A DNA stretch of 64,000 nt from Trematomus loennbergii (GCA_012861695.1 JAAOOA010000155.1:162001-226000), one strand, 5' to 3'; counted from the stretch's first letter, positions 27,879 through 39,145 are shown. Made by a program: numbers and translations. Notes: a model not told the origin generated them from the letters alone.

Positions 27879-28150
27879 CAGGGGTGTCAAACTCAAGGCC
27901 CGGGGGCCAAATCCGGCCGCTTTACAGAAGCACGTTGCCCATAAACTACATGTCCCACAATGCATCTCATTTTGTGACATGCGCACTGAAGAGACTTGCA
28001 ATTATTTGCCCTGGACTTCTGCTTCCAGACGTAGTTAATTACCCTATCTGATAATAATCCAATGCAGAGGCAATAATGTAATATAATACATTATTTTATA
28101 TATTTATATCGTCTTAAAGTTACAACCGGCCCTTTGAGTGCAACCATAAT
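27879..28150 (+). mobile_element. hAT element end (GGGGTGTCAAACTC type), partial
   Basis: Starts CAGGGGTGTCAAACTCAAGG, the terminal sequence of an abundant fish hAT family, and continues GCCCGGGGGCCAAAT. It loses similarity before a right terminus; the last family-like phrase is CCGGCCCTTTGAGTGCAACC at about 28127. It is a different subfamily from the copies at 35430 and 47057. Confidence 0.65.
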
Positions 28151-29774
28151 CTCTCTTGTTTGTTAGCAATTGCTTGAGTACCTTTTAAACCAGCAGCTGT
28201 GTATCAGTGTCACAGCGGAGAGAGAGAGATGCTGTATGTCTTCATTGAAGATACAAGACAGCAGCTTAGACGTTTGTGTTCCCTGGATACACCACCTCTA
28301 TTTATTATCATTCCCCCGCCATGACCCAACCTTTTATTTTAGCCTGCTGATTCATCTGCAGTTCATCTCTGTAAACCACACAGCAGCTCTAGGTTTACAC
28401 TGCCGTTCTGCCTGGGTGAGAGGAGATATTGAATAGGAAGTGTGTGTGCCAGGATGTGGCCTGATATGTCTGTGTATGCGTGTCTTTAAATAAAATTTTA
28501 TGGAGGCTACTGTAAAGGATTTTCAAACCGCAACACTTTTTATCTGGTGTCCTAAGCTCAAAGAGGATTCTTTTAGGTTTATGGCCGTCGTTTCCTCCTC
28601 GAACATCTCTTTAAAATGTGAGATATTGGTCCACTTTTGGATTTTGGACATATTTCATCATCAGCAGCTTAAAGCCTCTTTATTGATGGTATTACTTCAC
28701 TGCATATCATGTAATATACACATTTGTACATATTTATTGTTATATATTGTACAATTTGCACATTTTTCCTTAACTGATGTTCTATTTTATTGCATATTTT
28801 TACTTAACTGCTTATTTTTTTAATTATATTTCATATTTAATTGATCCTTAATAACAAATATTTACTTTAACTTTTTATGCTTCTATAAATATTTTAACTT
28901 GATTTTGTATAAATATTTGCATTCTATTTAATTTGATATTTTTTAGCACGTGTTTAATTCAATCTTTTGATGTTTGTACAAATATGTTATTTTCTATTTT
29001 ATTTTCTATTATACTTTATTGCATATTTTTACTTCTTCATGTTTTTATAAATATGTTCTATTTTATAATATTTATAACATCACCAAAAAATATTTCCAAT
29101 TTTCCCCAGCATCAATAACGTCTTCTGAGTCAAAAAGCATTTTTCACTTCCTTAAATCAACTGTTTCGGTGCTTTTTTGTTTGATTTTTACTAACCAATA
29201 TTTTCTGCTGCATTTTAATATGTTGCAGGATCAACAAACCTATGCCGATATTCAGCATGCCTGGATCCTTCCGGGCCTTGATGGTGCAACAGTCGTGCCC
29301 CGAACCCACAGAACCACCAGGGAATATGGTTAGAGATATCAGAAGTGGCCGGAGAAAACCAGCGAGTCGGCGGGGAGGGGTGAGCTCTTCAGGATACATC
29401 GGGTGTGGGTGGGGGGGGGCGGGTTTGCCTGCAGGGTCAAATGTAGTTGCTTGATATCTATATCCTAGCAACTGAGAGTGAGTGGTATCTAGTACAACTG
29501 TAACTGGGGATTGGTCAGAGAGCTGACACAAGCCCCTCCTATTTGTAGGCTAGCTTCAGAAAAAAATATCTAAATTCAAATTCATCTCTGAGACGTTCTC
29601 CACTCTGCACTGTACCCCTCCGGCACTTTAATATAACAAGCCTTTAATTTATTCATATTTATTTTTTTTTAAATATTTTTTGTATTTATTCTTGTACATC
29701 TGTTGATACACGATCCTGCTGATCATTCGCGAATCATTTTTTAATATTTAAAATTGAAGTTTTGGCATGACAAC
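28151..29774. other. Region upstream of the TA-type tp63 start
   Basis: Very AT-rich at 28690-29110, with LINE-tail-like phrasing, then a GC-richer block at 29240-29450. The TA promoter and 5' UTR should lie in the last several hundred bases. No TATA box convincingly placed relative to an initiation site can be chosen. Confidence 0.4.
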
Positions 29775-29778
29775 ATGA
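29767..29778 (+). promoter_or_regulatory. Minimal upstream ORF overlapping the TA start
   Basis: ATG ACA ACA TGA encodes M-T-T-stop. Its TGA shares bases with the main ATG (ATGA overlap) at 29775. If the transcript starts upstream, this stop-start arrangement could limit or couple translation of the long TA form. The reading is direct; the regulatory role is inference. Confidence 0.45.
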
Positions 29779-29827
29779 ATTCTCCATACACAGCTGTGCA
29801 GTATTACCCAGAGTTTCCCTTTCATCG
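29775..29827 (+). CDS. tp63: tp63 TA exon 1 (long-form start)
   Basis: Encodes MNSPYTAVQYYPEFPFH plus the first two bases (CG) of an Arg codon, then a consensus donor CG|GTAAGT at 29827/29828. The peptide parallels the start of the human long TA form (MNF...LQYCPDPYIQR): the same MN opening, a QY aromatic pair, an acidic-proline step and a terminal Arg split by the intron. Exon 2 begins with exactly one base to finish that codon. ATG context (GACAACATGA) has A at -3. The long extension before the internal MSQS start would be about 33 residues, against 39 in human. The assignment rests on phase and weak but ordered similarity. Confidence 0.8.
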
Positions 29828-31623
29828 GTAAGTACAGACATGTTGTGTACACTTAAATGAGTTTCCTTTACAGTGTGTCTAAAGCCATGTGAAGCAGCCT
29901 CCTAATGTGAAGCAGCCTCCTAATCAACATATTGCATGGACTTTTACATCTGGTACAAATGTATATTCAGCTACTTTAATTCACCTCAAATGAATGTCTG
30001 AGTTATTGAAACTTGCTGACTGTGGTTGACGTGAACTGCCGGTCTCACTGACGCTGTGTGGAGGTCCGAGGCGACCTAAAAACATTTGTGTCTGCCTGGA
30101 GCCTCAGCTGCTGCTCCTTCCCCATATATTATATTTATAAACGTGGCATACTTATAGCATCAATGTATGCAAACACGGATTACATGACCAACTTTCTTCG
30201 TCTCCTTCTGATCTATTGAAGATGACTTCAATACGAACGTGTGCTGTTATTCAAGAAATGTCAGGTGTTTTAATCGAGAATAATGGATGACTGAATTAAG
30301 TCACGAGGTGAATACTGAATCTTGAATATTATATAATATATCTTGTATAATAATAGATTTTTTACAGTTTATCTTGTTCATATATGTCTCTTTAGGTCAA
30401 CACCAAAGTCAGGATGATAACATAAGACCAGAAAATGATGTTGCTTCTTTGAGATTACATATTTAGTTTGGGGTTGTTTAATATAATTATGAATGTTATT
30501 TTTACAGCACCTTTCGTGCAGGAAATGAAACACAAAAGGGAAGGGAAAATAGGCCTAAAATGAACATTAAAAACAAGGCGAGAACGGCAACTCAATAAAA
30601 AAACAGTTAGTTATACTTTCTTGTCAAATGCTGCCAACAGGCATTAACCACATATGACAAAAGTGTTCGATTTTTAAAATTGTATTAATCAGTGTTATTA
30701 ATAATTTCATTAAATGCTATCCTGTCAGCTCCTTCAATCTCTGCATTATACACCATAAAGCACATGCCTCCTGCTTTTTCTCCCAATGTATTAATATATA
30801 CAGGCCTACCTATCTAGATCTGTCTTTAGACAAACATTTCTTATTTGTTCAGTATATATGTATAACACAAGAAACAGTTATTTACCTGAAAACACTGAAA
30901 TACTGTTAAATTAACACTAAAAGCTTTGCTATGCCGGTTAGGTCACTTCACTACACCATGCATGTTCAATCATTAACATATTGTGTTCACACATAGTCAG
31001 ATTCATATTCATGTCGTCTTCAAATAATTAAAAAAACAATAATAGTTTTAAAACAAAACGTTATCCACTTTCTGTCCTGAACACTTCCAGTGCGCACTAA
31101 TCCCATTTTACTGTGTGCTTACAGTATATCATATCTAACATTATTTAAATCATTTGCAGATACATTTACTATTCTTGTTGTGTTTAATATTTGGACAAAA
31201 AGCACAGTTTCTGCTTCCAATAAGTAACTTACTGAACCAGGATGGCTCTGGAACAGGTGTAGACATTTTAAGACTTACCGGAAGTGAGAGTAACCGTGAT
31301 ATTTATAATTGAAATATTGATATAACGTTATTAATACACATGATAGAGTTGTGTAATTAAATCATCCCTTCTTAAATAATTGTTCACTTTTTCTCCCCTC
31401 ACAAATGCCCAACACATAAACAAGCGTACTACATTTGCCCAAAAATGATACGTAATGATATGAAATGAGACGTGATGAAAATCATTTTTGTGAGTTATAT
31501 TGGCCACCATCATCTGAAATGAAAGCTCCTATTAAAGCTTGTGTGATGCTTTCAACAAATCCCTGCTAAGTCGTGTTTTAATCTATTTCTGAGCTAGAAA
31601 ATGTTTCTACGCTGATGCTTTTT
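29828..31623. other. tp63 intron 1, first part
   Basis: AT-rich intron with no recognised element. A 19-bp phrase (TGTGAAGCAGCCTCCTAA) is tandemly duplicated at about 29888-29924. Confidence 0.5.
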
Positions 31624-32150
31624 CAGGGTGTCCGCGGGGTCTTAAAAAGTATTCAAAGTTGATAAATTAATTTAGCGAAAATGAAGGCTATTAAAAAGTA
31701 TTAAACAGCATTTTCCAAGGTATTACATTTTGTAGCTTGTTTCCAATAAGTATATAAATGGTCCAAAGAGGTTGTATTCTACAGTGTGCCTGAATGTAAT
31801 CATTGCGTAGGTGTGTAGTGTGATTCTGTGTAGTTTATTTATGGCATCCCGTTGGATTTGACGTCATCTGAACAGGACATCGCACGCTCACTGCTTGATA
31901 GCGCGCGAAGGTCCGTTTACGCCGGTTGTTAAACAACATCGTTATGGGGAAATGCAAGTCTGCGTCCAAATGGTTGGAAGATAAGGAGGAAGGACAATCA
32001 ATACTGTATATAGTCAATGTGAGGTAAAGTGTGTCGCCAAGGTAACCGGTTAAACTCCAAGTGGAGATGAGGTCTTAAAATGTATGGAAAGGGTCTTAAA
32101 AAAGGTCTTAAAAGGTCTTACATTTGACTCATGATTCCTGCATATCCCTG
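31624..32150 (+). mobile_element. Internally deleted hAT-like element, copy 1
   Basis: Starts CAGGGTGTCCGCGGGGTCTT and ends GATTCCTGCATATCCCTG, with the CAGGG/CCCTG termini inverted. It is flanked by TTTTT on both sides (31619-31623 and 32151-32155), a possible 5-bp target duplication. It contains a 27-codon frame at 31944-32027 (starting MGKCKSASKWLEDKEEG) that is unchanged in the other two copies. The MGKCK...WLE opening resembles the N-terminus of some vertebrate hAT-related proteins. The frame ends where a donor-like GTAAAG begins, so it may be the relic first exon of a transposase. Confidence 0.75.
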
Positions 32151-34063
32151 TTTTTAGGTTTTATTCAGCGTCAGGTGTGTCTTTTTGTCCGCTCTCTTGT
32201 TCTCTTCGCATTCCCCGCCTGAGAGGAATTTGTGCTTTTGGCCCCAGAGGATTTCCGACTGTTTCCCTCTATAAAAGTCAGGGGATGAGCGCAGGAGAAA
32301 CTTTGGGGGCTTTCTATTGTTTTGCAGTCATGTCCCTCTTGCAGCCGCGGCTGACAGATGAGGGGTGGGGGGGGGGGGGGGGGGGGTCTCAGGCCTTTGA
32401 ACAAGTGATTAATAAGGACACTGGAGAAGGGCCCCGATCGGCAGGGCTGTTTGTTTTGATTGCATTTTCATCGGTCGCTGTGCCCAACCTGCCACGAGAC
32501 AATGGCCGTTTTCTGTTTGGAGCTGACCTCTGGCCCGCTCTCGTCTGCAGGCGCTGCTCCGTCTTTAAGTGGAAGCTGAACAGCCTGCGCCTCGGGCTGA
32601 CTGAGAAACACTCTGAGAAACCAGACACCCAGGAGCAGACAAACAACACCAGGACAGGGATACACTCTAAAATAACTATACAGCCTTTTAAAGTTAAACT
32701 GCAATATTTAATTGTACTAAAACTACATCAAAATGTCACCAACGGGCGCCCATTCTCAATTGCTGTACTTGTATTTTATTGATTTATTACATATTTTATT
32801 ATTTTAACTAAACCAAAATTGCATCAAAGGGTTTTTATTCTCATATTTTCCTGCTTTTTACTTTTTTTAAAACTCTATCTTTCAAATACGATATATATCT
32901 TGTCAACATATATTTGTAAATGTCCCAGTGTAAGAAAAAATACACATTATGGTGAAATCAGTATGTGTAAGCTACACATTATTATGATTATAGTCAAATG
33001 TATTGATAGCCTTTCAGAGAGATACAAGTTGAACCTGATGCATAACTTTTATAATTATATTCTACATTTTACCGGGTCAACAAACGACGCTGTGGATCAA
33101 AACTCAAACGTCTTGGTGACGAGTTCTGCCCTTTTTCTTTAAAGACAATTAAAGCCAAAATCAAAGGAGGCTTAACTGAGGCAGAGGTCAGGAGGAGGAC
33201 CACACCTAAATCCTCAATTAACTGGGATGACACCTCCACCTCCACCTCCGCAACACACCTATTATTGTTCATATTCATTCATTATATGCTCACTCACTGC
33301 CAACCAGCCTCTTTAATTCATTTTGATTGAACAGAAACAATGCAATTTAAAAGTTCCAGCACAGAGCGCCAACCCGAGGGTTTAGTCCTTATGTCAAAGT
33401 TGTGCGGTGTAGTTCAAAAATGCACGTTTCAATATCATAAAACCACAATGCACTACCAATGTAGAATACAGTACAATGCACATCCCATTATAGACATTAC
33501 TTTAAACTTATGATGTATGTAACTGCTAGGAATAGATAATGTAAGTAAGTGCCTAACAATAATTCAAACACATTTGAATGATCAATTACATAGAGCAACT
33601 TTTTTTTGTTTGTGATTAATAATAGTGCTGCAACCGTTAAATAATTTTTAAGAGATTTAAGAAAGTTCAACATGGCCTCCATATTTATTGAACAAAAGTA
33701 TGAATCCCCTATGCCAAAAGGTCATCTCATACATCTCATTGTACGATAATCCTGGTCTTTCATCGCGTCAATTTCCCCTCATTTTGTGAATATAAAAACC
33801 TCTACTTCACTTTAAATAAGTTTGGCAAGTTTAGTAAAAGATTGTGGTTTGGGTTTTGATTTCTGCGGATGTAGCTTGACTTAAGTGTGCAAGTAACGTG
33901 ATGAATAAATACATTTTCTGCTCCTGGGTAAAAGTCCAGTATTTCTTGACCCACACTGATCCCCTCAAAATACAGACTTTCCTCTTTATACATCCTGGTT
34001 TTCAATAACATTGATTACATACGTCTTTCATAGGTATAGCTACGATCAGTGCATGAAGACATT
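32151..34063. other. tp63 intron 1, GC-rich block and unique sequence
   Basis: Positions 32160-32670 are GC-rich for an intron, with a TATAAAAG motif at 32270-32277, a 20-base G run at 32367-32386 and a 201-codon frame (32177-32782) unlike any protein I know. The rest is AT-rich. The block could be regulatory, but there is no direct proof. Confidence 0.4.
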
Positions 34064-34566
34064 GTGTTGATCATTGATATTAATCAATTTAGCGAAAATG
34101 AAGGCTATTAAAAAGTGTTAAACGGCATTTTCCAAGGTATCACATTTGTAGCTTGTTTTCAATAAGTATATAAATTGTCCAAAGAGGTTGTATTCTACAG
34201 TGTGCCTGAATGTAATCATTGCGTAGGTGTGTAGTGTGATTCTGTGTAGTTATTTATGGCATCCCGTTGGATGTGACGTCATCTGAACAGGACATCGCAC
34301 GCTCATGCTTGATAGCGCGCGGAGGTCCGTTTACGCCGGTTGCTAAACAACATCGTTATGGGGAAATGCAAGTCTGCGTCCAAATGGTTGGAAGATAAGG
34401 AGGAAGGACAATCAATACTGTATATAGTCAATGTGAGGTAAAGTGTGTCGCCAAGGTAACCGGTTAAAACTCCAAGTGGCGATGGGTCTTAAAATGTATG
34501 GAAAGGGTCTTAAAAAAGGTCTTAAAGGGTCTTACATTTGACTTCAGGATTCCTGCATATCCCCTG
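34064..34566 (+). mobile_element. Internally deleted hAT-like element, copy 2 (left-truncated)
   Basis: Closely matches copies at 31624 and 48544 from AATCAATTTAGCGAAAATGA onward and ends GATTCCTGCATATCCCCTG. It lacks the CAGGGTGTCCGC left end, so no target duplication can be assessed. The 27-codon frame is intact at 34358-34441. Confidence 0.75.
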
Positions 34567-35429
34567 TTATAGATAGTATATACTAAATAATACATAACTG
34601 TTTACAGATGCTGACGAAAAAAACATTTACCCAAAGATTCTTTATTTTATTCTTTTAAATCTCAGCAGTCTCCCTCATGATTTCATGTCCTGCATAAGTG
34701 GAATGATTTGCTTCATTAGATATGCCTGTGTTTGTAAGTCAGGTATTAATATCATTCAGCGCGCAGTGTTGGGGAATTCCAAAACCCAGAATAGTGCCAG
34801 CTCCAGATTCTGCCCCGTCCAGCTGTACACATACCAGAAGCTGCAGCAGAGCTATCATATTAGAGCGTGGGGGAATTCCAGCCGCCTCAGACTGCAGCGT
34901 GCGCCACTTCAGCGCGAACAATGGCAGGCTGAGCCCTGGAGCAGGTGTAATGTTTCAGGGAGCAGGTCAAAGTGCCTCTGTCTGAATGGTGCATAATCAC
35001 CATTATGTGTAGTACAAATATTCAGCATGATGCAGGCTGACTTCTGCACAAAGGAGGTGCTCTTCATGAATGGCTGCCAGCAGGACTCCTCCTCCTGCTC
35101 CTGGCTGGGTGGCCAAACCTCAGCCCTGCACACACACATTCTGTTTGCTCACTTTTAAAAGTTACTATTGAAATAGTTGTGCTGTTTTGAAAAAAAAGCC
35201 CAATAGTAGTAAGTCAGTAATGACAGTAAAAAGTATTTATTTCCCCAATGAAGAAACACAAAAGTGACGATCCTGAATTCAAACATTATAATTAATTATG
35301 AATTGATGTGTTTATTGCTCTAATGCTCTAATTCATCCCACAGGCCATCAGACTGTTAAACACCTGAACTTTTGAAGTTCTGTTTGCAACTTATATATAT
35401 CAATATTCCAATTACTTGTATATAGACCA
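34567..35429. other. tp63 intron 1, possible conserved non-coding segment
   Basis: Positions 34780-35140 are non-repetitive and GC-balanced, with several homeobox-like AT cores (ATAATCACCATTATG at about 34993) between GC-rich stretches. Frames on both strands are short and unrecognised. This pattern suits an enhancer, which alignment to other fish would decide. Confidence 0.3.
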
Positions 35430-35957
35430 CATGTGTCAAACTCAAGGCCCGGGGGCCAAATCAGGCCCTTGGTGGATTTAATTTCGGCCGCAGGATCATT
35501 TTAAATTACTATTAGATCTGGCCCGCGGTATATTGCACGCACACCTTCACTCCATCCTGAGGGTCTCCTCAGCTCAGAGCCTGACCCCAAACATTGATGA
35601 CCTTGCACCCAAGATGAGATGCCAAGTATCTGGCTTGAACTAGCATCACAGAGCAGCACACTGAGTTTACATGGATGTTTCCTTCTGCACTTTTTCTCTC
35701 ACGACAGCAGGACATGTTTGGTTTTTTCTTGAGGAATAGTTTTTTGAAGCTGTTGTTGGCCTGTGGAGAAATGTACTCATAAGAAATGACTCTGGAAAAG
35801 CTGCAGATAGAGCCATAAGAAATGAATGCAACTGATTATTTAATGTTTAATGTTGTTTTTATAGGCAATCATTTAAGCTTTGTTAGTTCCAGGTTTAATA
35901 TGTGCAATAAGTTCATTTCAATAAGTTTTGCAATAAACATTGAACCAGTCCGGCCCT
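35430..35957 (+). mobile_element. hAT element (GTGTCAAACTCAAGG type), copy 2
   Basis: From TGTGTCAAACTCAAGGCCCG to CCAGTCCGGCCCTAAT. It is near-identical over most of its length to 47057-47624, including GCACACCTTCACTCCATCCT and TGTTTCCTTCTGCAC. The right terminus is missing, so this copy is truncated. Confidence 0.75.
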
Positions 35958-36169
35958 AATAATTACTTATGAATGAATGTGTTTATTGCTCTAATGTTGC
36001 AGCTGGTGTGGCTTATTTATTTTTTGAACTGACTAGATAATGGTTATAATTAAAGTGCCAATAGTATCAGGGGCGGACGTAGTATTTGAAGTTAAAGCAG
36101 TAATATGATGATGTAAAAATAGTCCATCACAAAATGATTTGAATGGTGGTTGATTGTGTCTCCCTGCAG

Positions 36170-36295
36170 ACTCAGGGACTCTTCCTCTCGTTTGTCCTGG
36201 AGAGATTTCAGCAGCATGTCCCAGAGTCCGTCCGCTCAGCCCTCCGACTACTTCAGCCAGGACGTCTTCAACCAACTGTTCAACATGCTGGACCA
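36170..36295 (+). CDS. tp63: tp63 exon 2 (transactivation domain, internal MSQS start)
   Basis: Acceptor TCCCTGCAG ends at 36169. One base completes the split Arg codon, then LRDSSSRLSWRDFSS leads into an ATG at 36216 (MSQSPSAQPSDYFSQDVF...). The exon ends with two bases (CA) of a Gln codon at the donor CA|GTGAGT. In human p63 the same region has a WKESYYRST stretch, an internal MSQS start and the activation helix F16-xxx-W20-xx-L23. Here the helix reads VFNQLFNMLDQ, so Phe replaces the central Trp. Both the long and the short TA starts are therefore encoded, on exons 1 and 2. Length 126 nt. Confidence 0.94.
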
Positions 36296-36637
36296 GTGAG
36301 TCAATAATCCTAAAAAATACTGTGCTGTAAATCTGCAAACGTACACAACAGAGTTATAGTGGTAAAAAGCTTTTAGACTTTCCATCGCTTTTTGAACAAC
36401 AACTTTTGCCGATGGTGCGTTCAGCCATTTCACCACAAGTGAAGTTGTTTTCTTGTTGGAACCCCTTTTGCAAAAACAAGCTTATCTCTTTTATTTTCCT
36501 CATCGCTGACTACTAGGGAGCATTTTAGAAACGTATTCAGACCATCAGGGGAATAGCAAGAATATATATCAAATATATTATGTTGTAAATGACAGGGAAT
36601 ATAGACTAAGGATTTAATCATATGATTTGTATCTACT

Positions 36638-37015
36638 TTAAAGGTGGGGTAGGTAATTCACTTCAGAGACACTTTTTGTTATATTCCATGGAATGCTCTT
36701 AACATCCCGATAGCAATGAATATATTAAATGCTTTGACAATAAATACATAAATAAATATCATCAGTGGAAGCTGTAGTACTGTAAAAAGCACGACCAATC
36801 ATCTGAGCCGGCCCGGCTAAAATAACTGGATGGCCTACCTGCCTGTCAGCCTTCCATCTGTGCACAAACTTATCTTGTGCCCTCATTGGTCATGTGCGTT
36901 TGTGTGTGTTGGAGGAGGGGCTCTGTAAGGAAGGGGCGGATTTTTTTCGGCTGCGTACTTTCAAATTCGAGCGCACTCGAGCTGGTTTCTCCATTCTTAC
37001 CTACCCTACCTTTAA
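36638..37015. mobile_element. TTAA-flanked MITE, family B copy 2
   Basis: 378 bp, inverted relative to 23958-24329. Ends TTAAAGGTGGGGTAGGTAA and TTACCTACCCTACCTTTAA, with TTAA at both borders. The interior shares TATTCCATGGAATGCTCTTA and the GGCCTACCTGCCTGTCAGCC region with copy 1. It lies 342 bp into tp63 intron 2. Confidence 0.88.
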
Positions 37016-38259
37016 GAGATGGTGCTAGCTAGTTGAATCTTAAAAGAAGAATAGGAGATGCTACTTTTAGTTTTTCACCATAAATGGAGCTACATTTTCT
37101 CCGTTGTTTGTACGTGTGTTTGATTAGTTTAAAAAAAAAAAGATTGCAATGAAAGAACTAAATATGGGTCATTTGCTTTAGGAGCTTCTGAGAATTGTAC
37201 TGTTTTCACCACTATCCAAGAGTCAGAGCTTATATATAACTTTGTATGTAGTTTCTTTAGTGTGTAGTTTTGTCCAACAGAAATATTTGGCCTTCTTGGT
37301 TGGATTGGGAGATTGAGAGTCTATGGGATCAAATAACATGATCATGATCTCAAAGGCCTCCAGGAAACTAACCAAAGGGGGGAGGGGGGGGTGGGTGTGA
37401 GGGAAAACCCCGACATAAACAAAATATTGCGAAATCAACCTTTCCTTCACAATGATAAGTTCAGTCAGACAACTCACGTGTTTCTTTAACATGTTTATTA
37501 GAAGCAGCATATAGTTGAGTTTGGCGTCTAGGCTCGGGCCTCATCACTCCACAGATATACATAGCACGATGAGTGATGTTAAATAACTAACCCCCCGAGC
37601 CTACAGGTGGAAGCTGGGGCAATGCATAGAGAGAGATCTGGCAGGTTAAATAGAGCGGCATATTGAGGAGACTCTGTTTGGTTGGTTGTAGAGTGGCAAG
37701 GGGCGTTATGTATGAATGCAGCATGAGTGCTGAGTTGACTGCCTGAACTAGCTCACAGGCTTCGCCCCATTTAAAGCAAAAACTATATGGCCACTTATAT
37801 GAAGTGGTTCATGGCTTTTATTGTCATTTGTACATAGCTACAGTGTAGATATATCAATGAAAATCTTAGTAACAGTGCAACACAATAAAACAGATAAAAT
37901 AATTTAAAAAATAAGCTGTTTTTAAATCCAACTTTTATTTTAAACACTATTGGAGATCCCAATTTCCAGATACAAGTAAATAAGTATAGTATTTCAATTT
38001 GACAAAAACATGTGGCTTGTTTCAATATTACACATCGAATATGAATAGATAGTTTTTCTTTTAAAGCTACTAAGGGAAACATTAAGGGGGAAACCTGAGC
38101 TTAAGACTGAATATTAAACGCAAGAGGCGTACACACTAAATATTCAGTGATAACTAAAAATCATTCCTGGTAAAACGTCATATACCGAACATGCTCAATG
38201 CTGAATCTAATATCATGTATTCTTGTTGACTTTTTGACTATTGCTTTAATACAATCCCT
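37016..38259. other. tp63 intron 2, mainly AT-rich
   Basis: Positions 37800-37925 hold a minus-oriented LINE-tail-like segment (TTTATTGTCATTTGTACATA, GCTACAGTGTA) that is partly repeated at 38700-38790. A G-rich tract (GGGGGGAGGGGGGGGTGGGTG) lies near 37378-37398. No other feature. Confidence 0.5.
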
Positions 38260-38572
38260 TAGGGCTGCTCGATTATGGCAAAAATCATAATCACGATTAT
38301 TTGGTCAATAATTGATATCACGATTATTAAAAACGATTATCCATTTACTTTGAAAACATCCATTGATTGAAAAAAGTATGATTTAACAGTTGATTACCCT
38401 GAACTTTAAGTTTAATTCAACTGAAAACACAATAAAAAAGTATTTAAAAAAACTAATAATAAAAAAATTAATTAAAAAATTACAAATAATAATCGTTTTA
38501 TTTCGATTACGTTTTTTCGTAATCGTTGCAAGCCAAAATCGAGATTAAAATACGATTAATTGCACAGCCCTA
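38260..38572. mobile_element. hAT MITE with perfect 8-bp target duplication
   Basis: Ends TAGGGCTGCTCGATTATGG and TACGATTAATTGCACAGCCCTA are inverted repeats. Both flanks are CAATCCCT (38252-38259 and 38573-38580). An 8-bp duplication is the hAT signature. A sibling at 44112 shares most of the sequence, including ATCGTAATC-type palindromic runs. No coding capacity. Confidence 0.92.
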
Positions 38573-38689
38573 CAATCCCTGTAAAGAAAGGAACCACATA
38601 TTTGGAACAACTATTCTTAAATGTAGATTATAAGTTGTTTCTAAAGAATTAAAAAAAATTTGCCTGTCTTTTTAATATCAAGGCTTATG

Positions 38690-39010
38690 GTTATTTGTGC
38701 AGAGCTACAGTGTAGTTATATCAATGAAAATCTTAGGTTACAGGCTCCTCCAACAGTGCAACACAATAAAACAGATAAAATAGTGCAAGTAAATACAAAT
38801 AAAATAGAATAGAAGTAGTGCAAGGAGAGTCTACAACACTCAAATATGTTTTTGATATTATTTATTTGTGTGTGGATCAGAAATATATTTGTGTGGATGG
38901 AGATTTGTGTATCCTTCTGTGTGCATTTATTTATTTTTGAGACTGATCGACCCCATATTTAACAGTCTTGTGGCCTGTGGAGTGAAACTGTCCCTCAGTC
39001 TGGTGTGTCT
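38690..39010 (-). mobile_element. LINE 3' region abutting the tp63 exon 3 acceptor
   Basis: AGTGCAACACAATAAAACAG and AACAGTCTTGTGGCCTGTGG followed by CTGTCCCTCAGTCTGGT match a common fish LINE-associated repeat. The recognisable part stops about 14 bp before exon 3. The pyrimidine-rich stretch before the acceptor therefore lies against, or partly within, repeat-derived DNA. Confidence 0.6.
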
Positions 39011-39024
39011 CTGTTGTGGTTCAG

Positions 39025-39145
39025 ATCAGCGGCTCACTCGGTGCAGCCCATCTTCAGAGACAGAGCAGCTGACGGATCTGCAGGAAACACCATCCAGATC
39101 AGCATGGACTGCATCACCATGCACCAGCCGGAGGAGACGCTCGCT
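39025..39145 (+). CDS. tp63: tp63 exon 3 (TA-specific)
   Basis: Acceptor GTGGTTCAG ends at 39024. The first base completes the Gln codon from exon 2, then 40 codons follow: SAAHSVQPIFRDRAADGSAG, then NTIQISMDCITMHQPEETLA, ending at donor GCT|GTAAGT in phase 0. The human counterpart has SVQPI and KIEISMDCIRMQ at matching places. It joins in frame to exon 4 (SQYTNLGLL). The end of the exon (QPEETLA) differs from the human DPMW terminus. The exon is skipped in deltaN transcripts. Confidence 0.94.

Noticed and set aside
29242..29454. 70-codon frame and a minus-strand 124-codon frame just upstream of TA exon 1
   Set aside because: No recognisable protein; the GC-rich block may be promoter-proximal sequence, but coding use is unsupported.
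32177..32782. 201-codon frame as a protein-coding gene
   Set aside because: No recognisable domain, low-complexity glycine run from the poly-G, and no splice context; kept only as a finding about the block.
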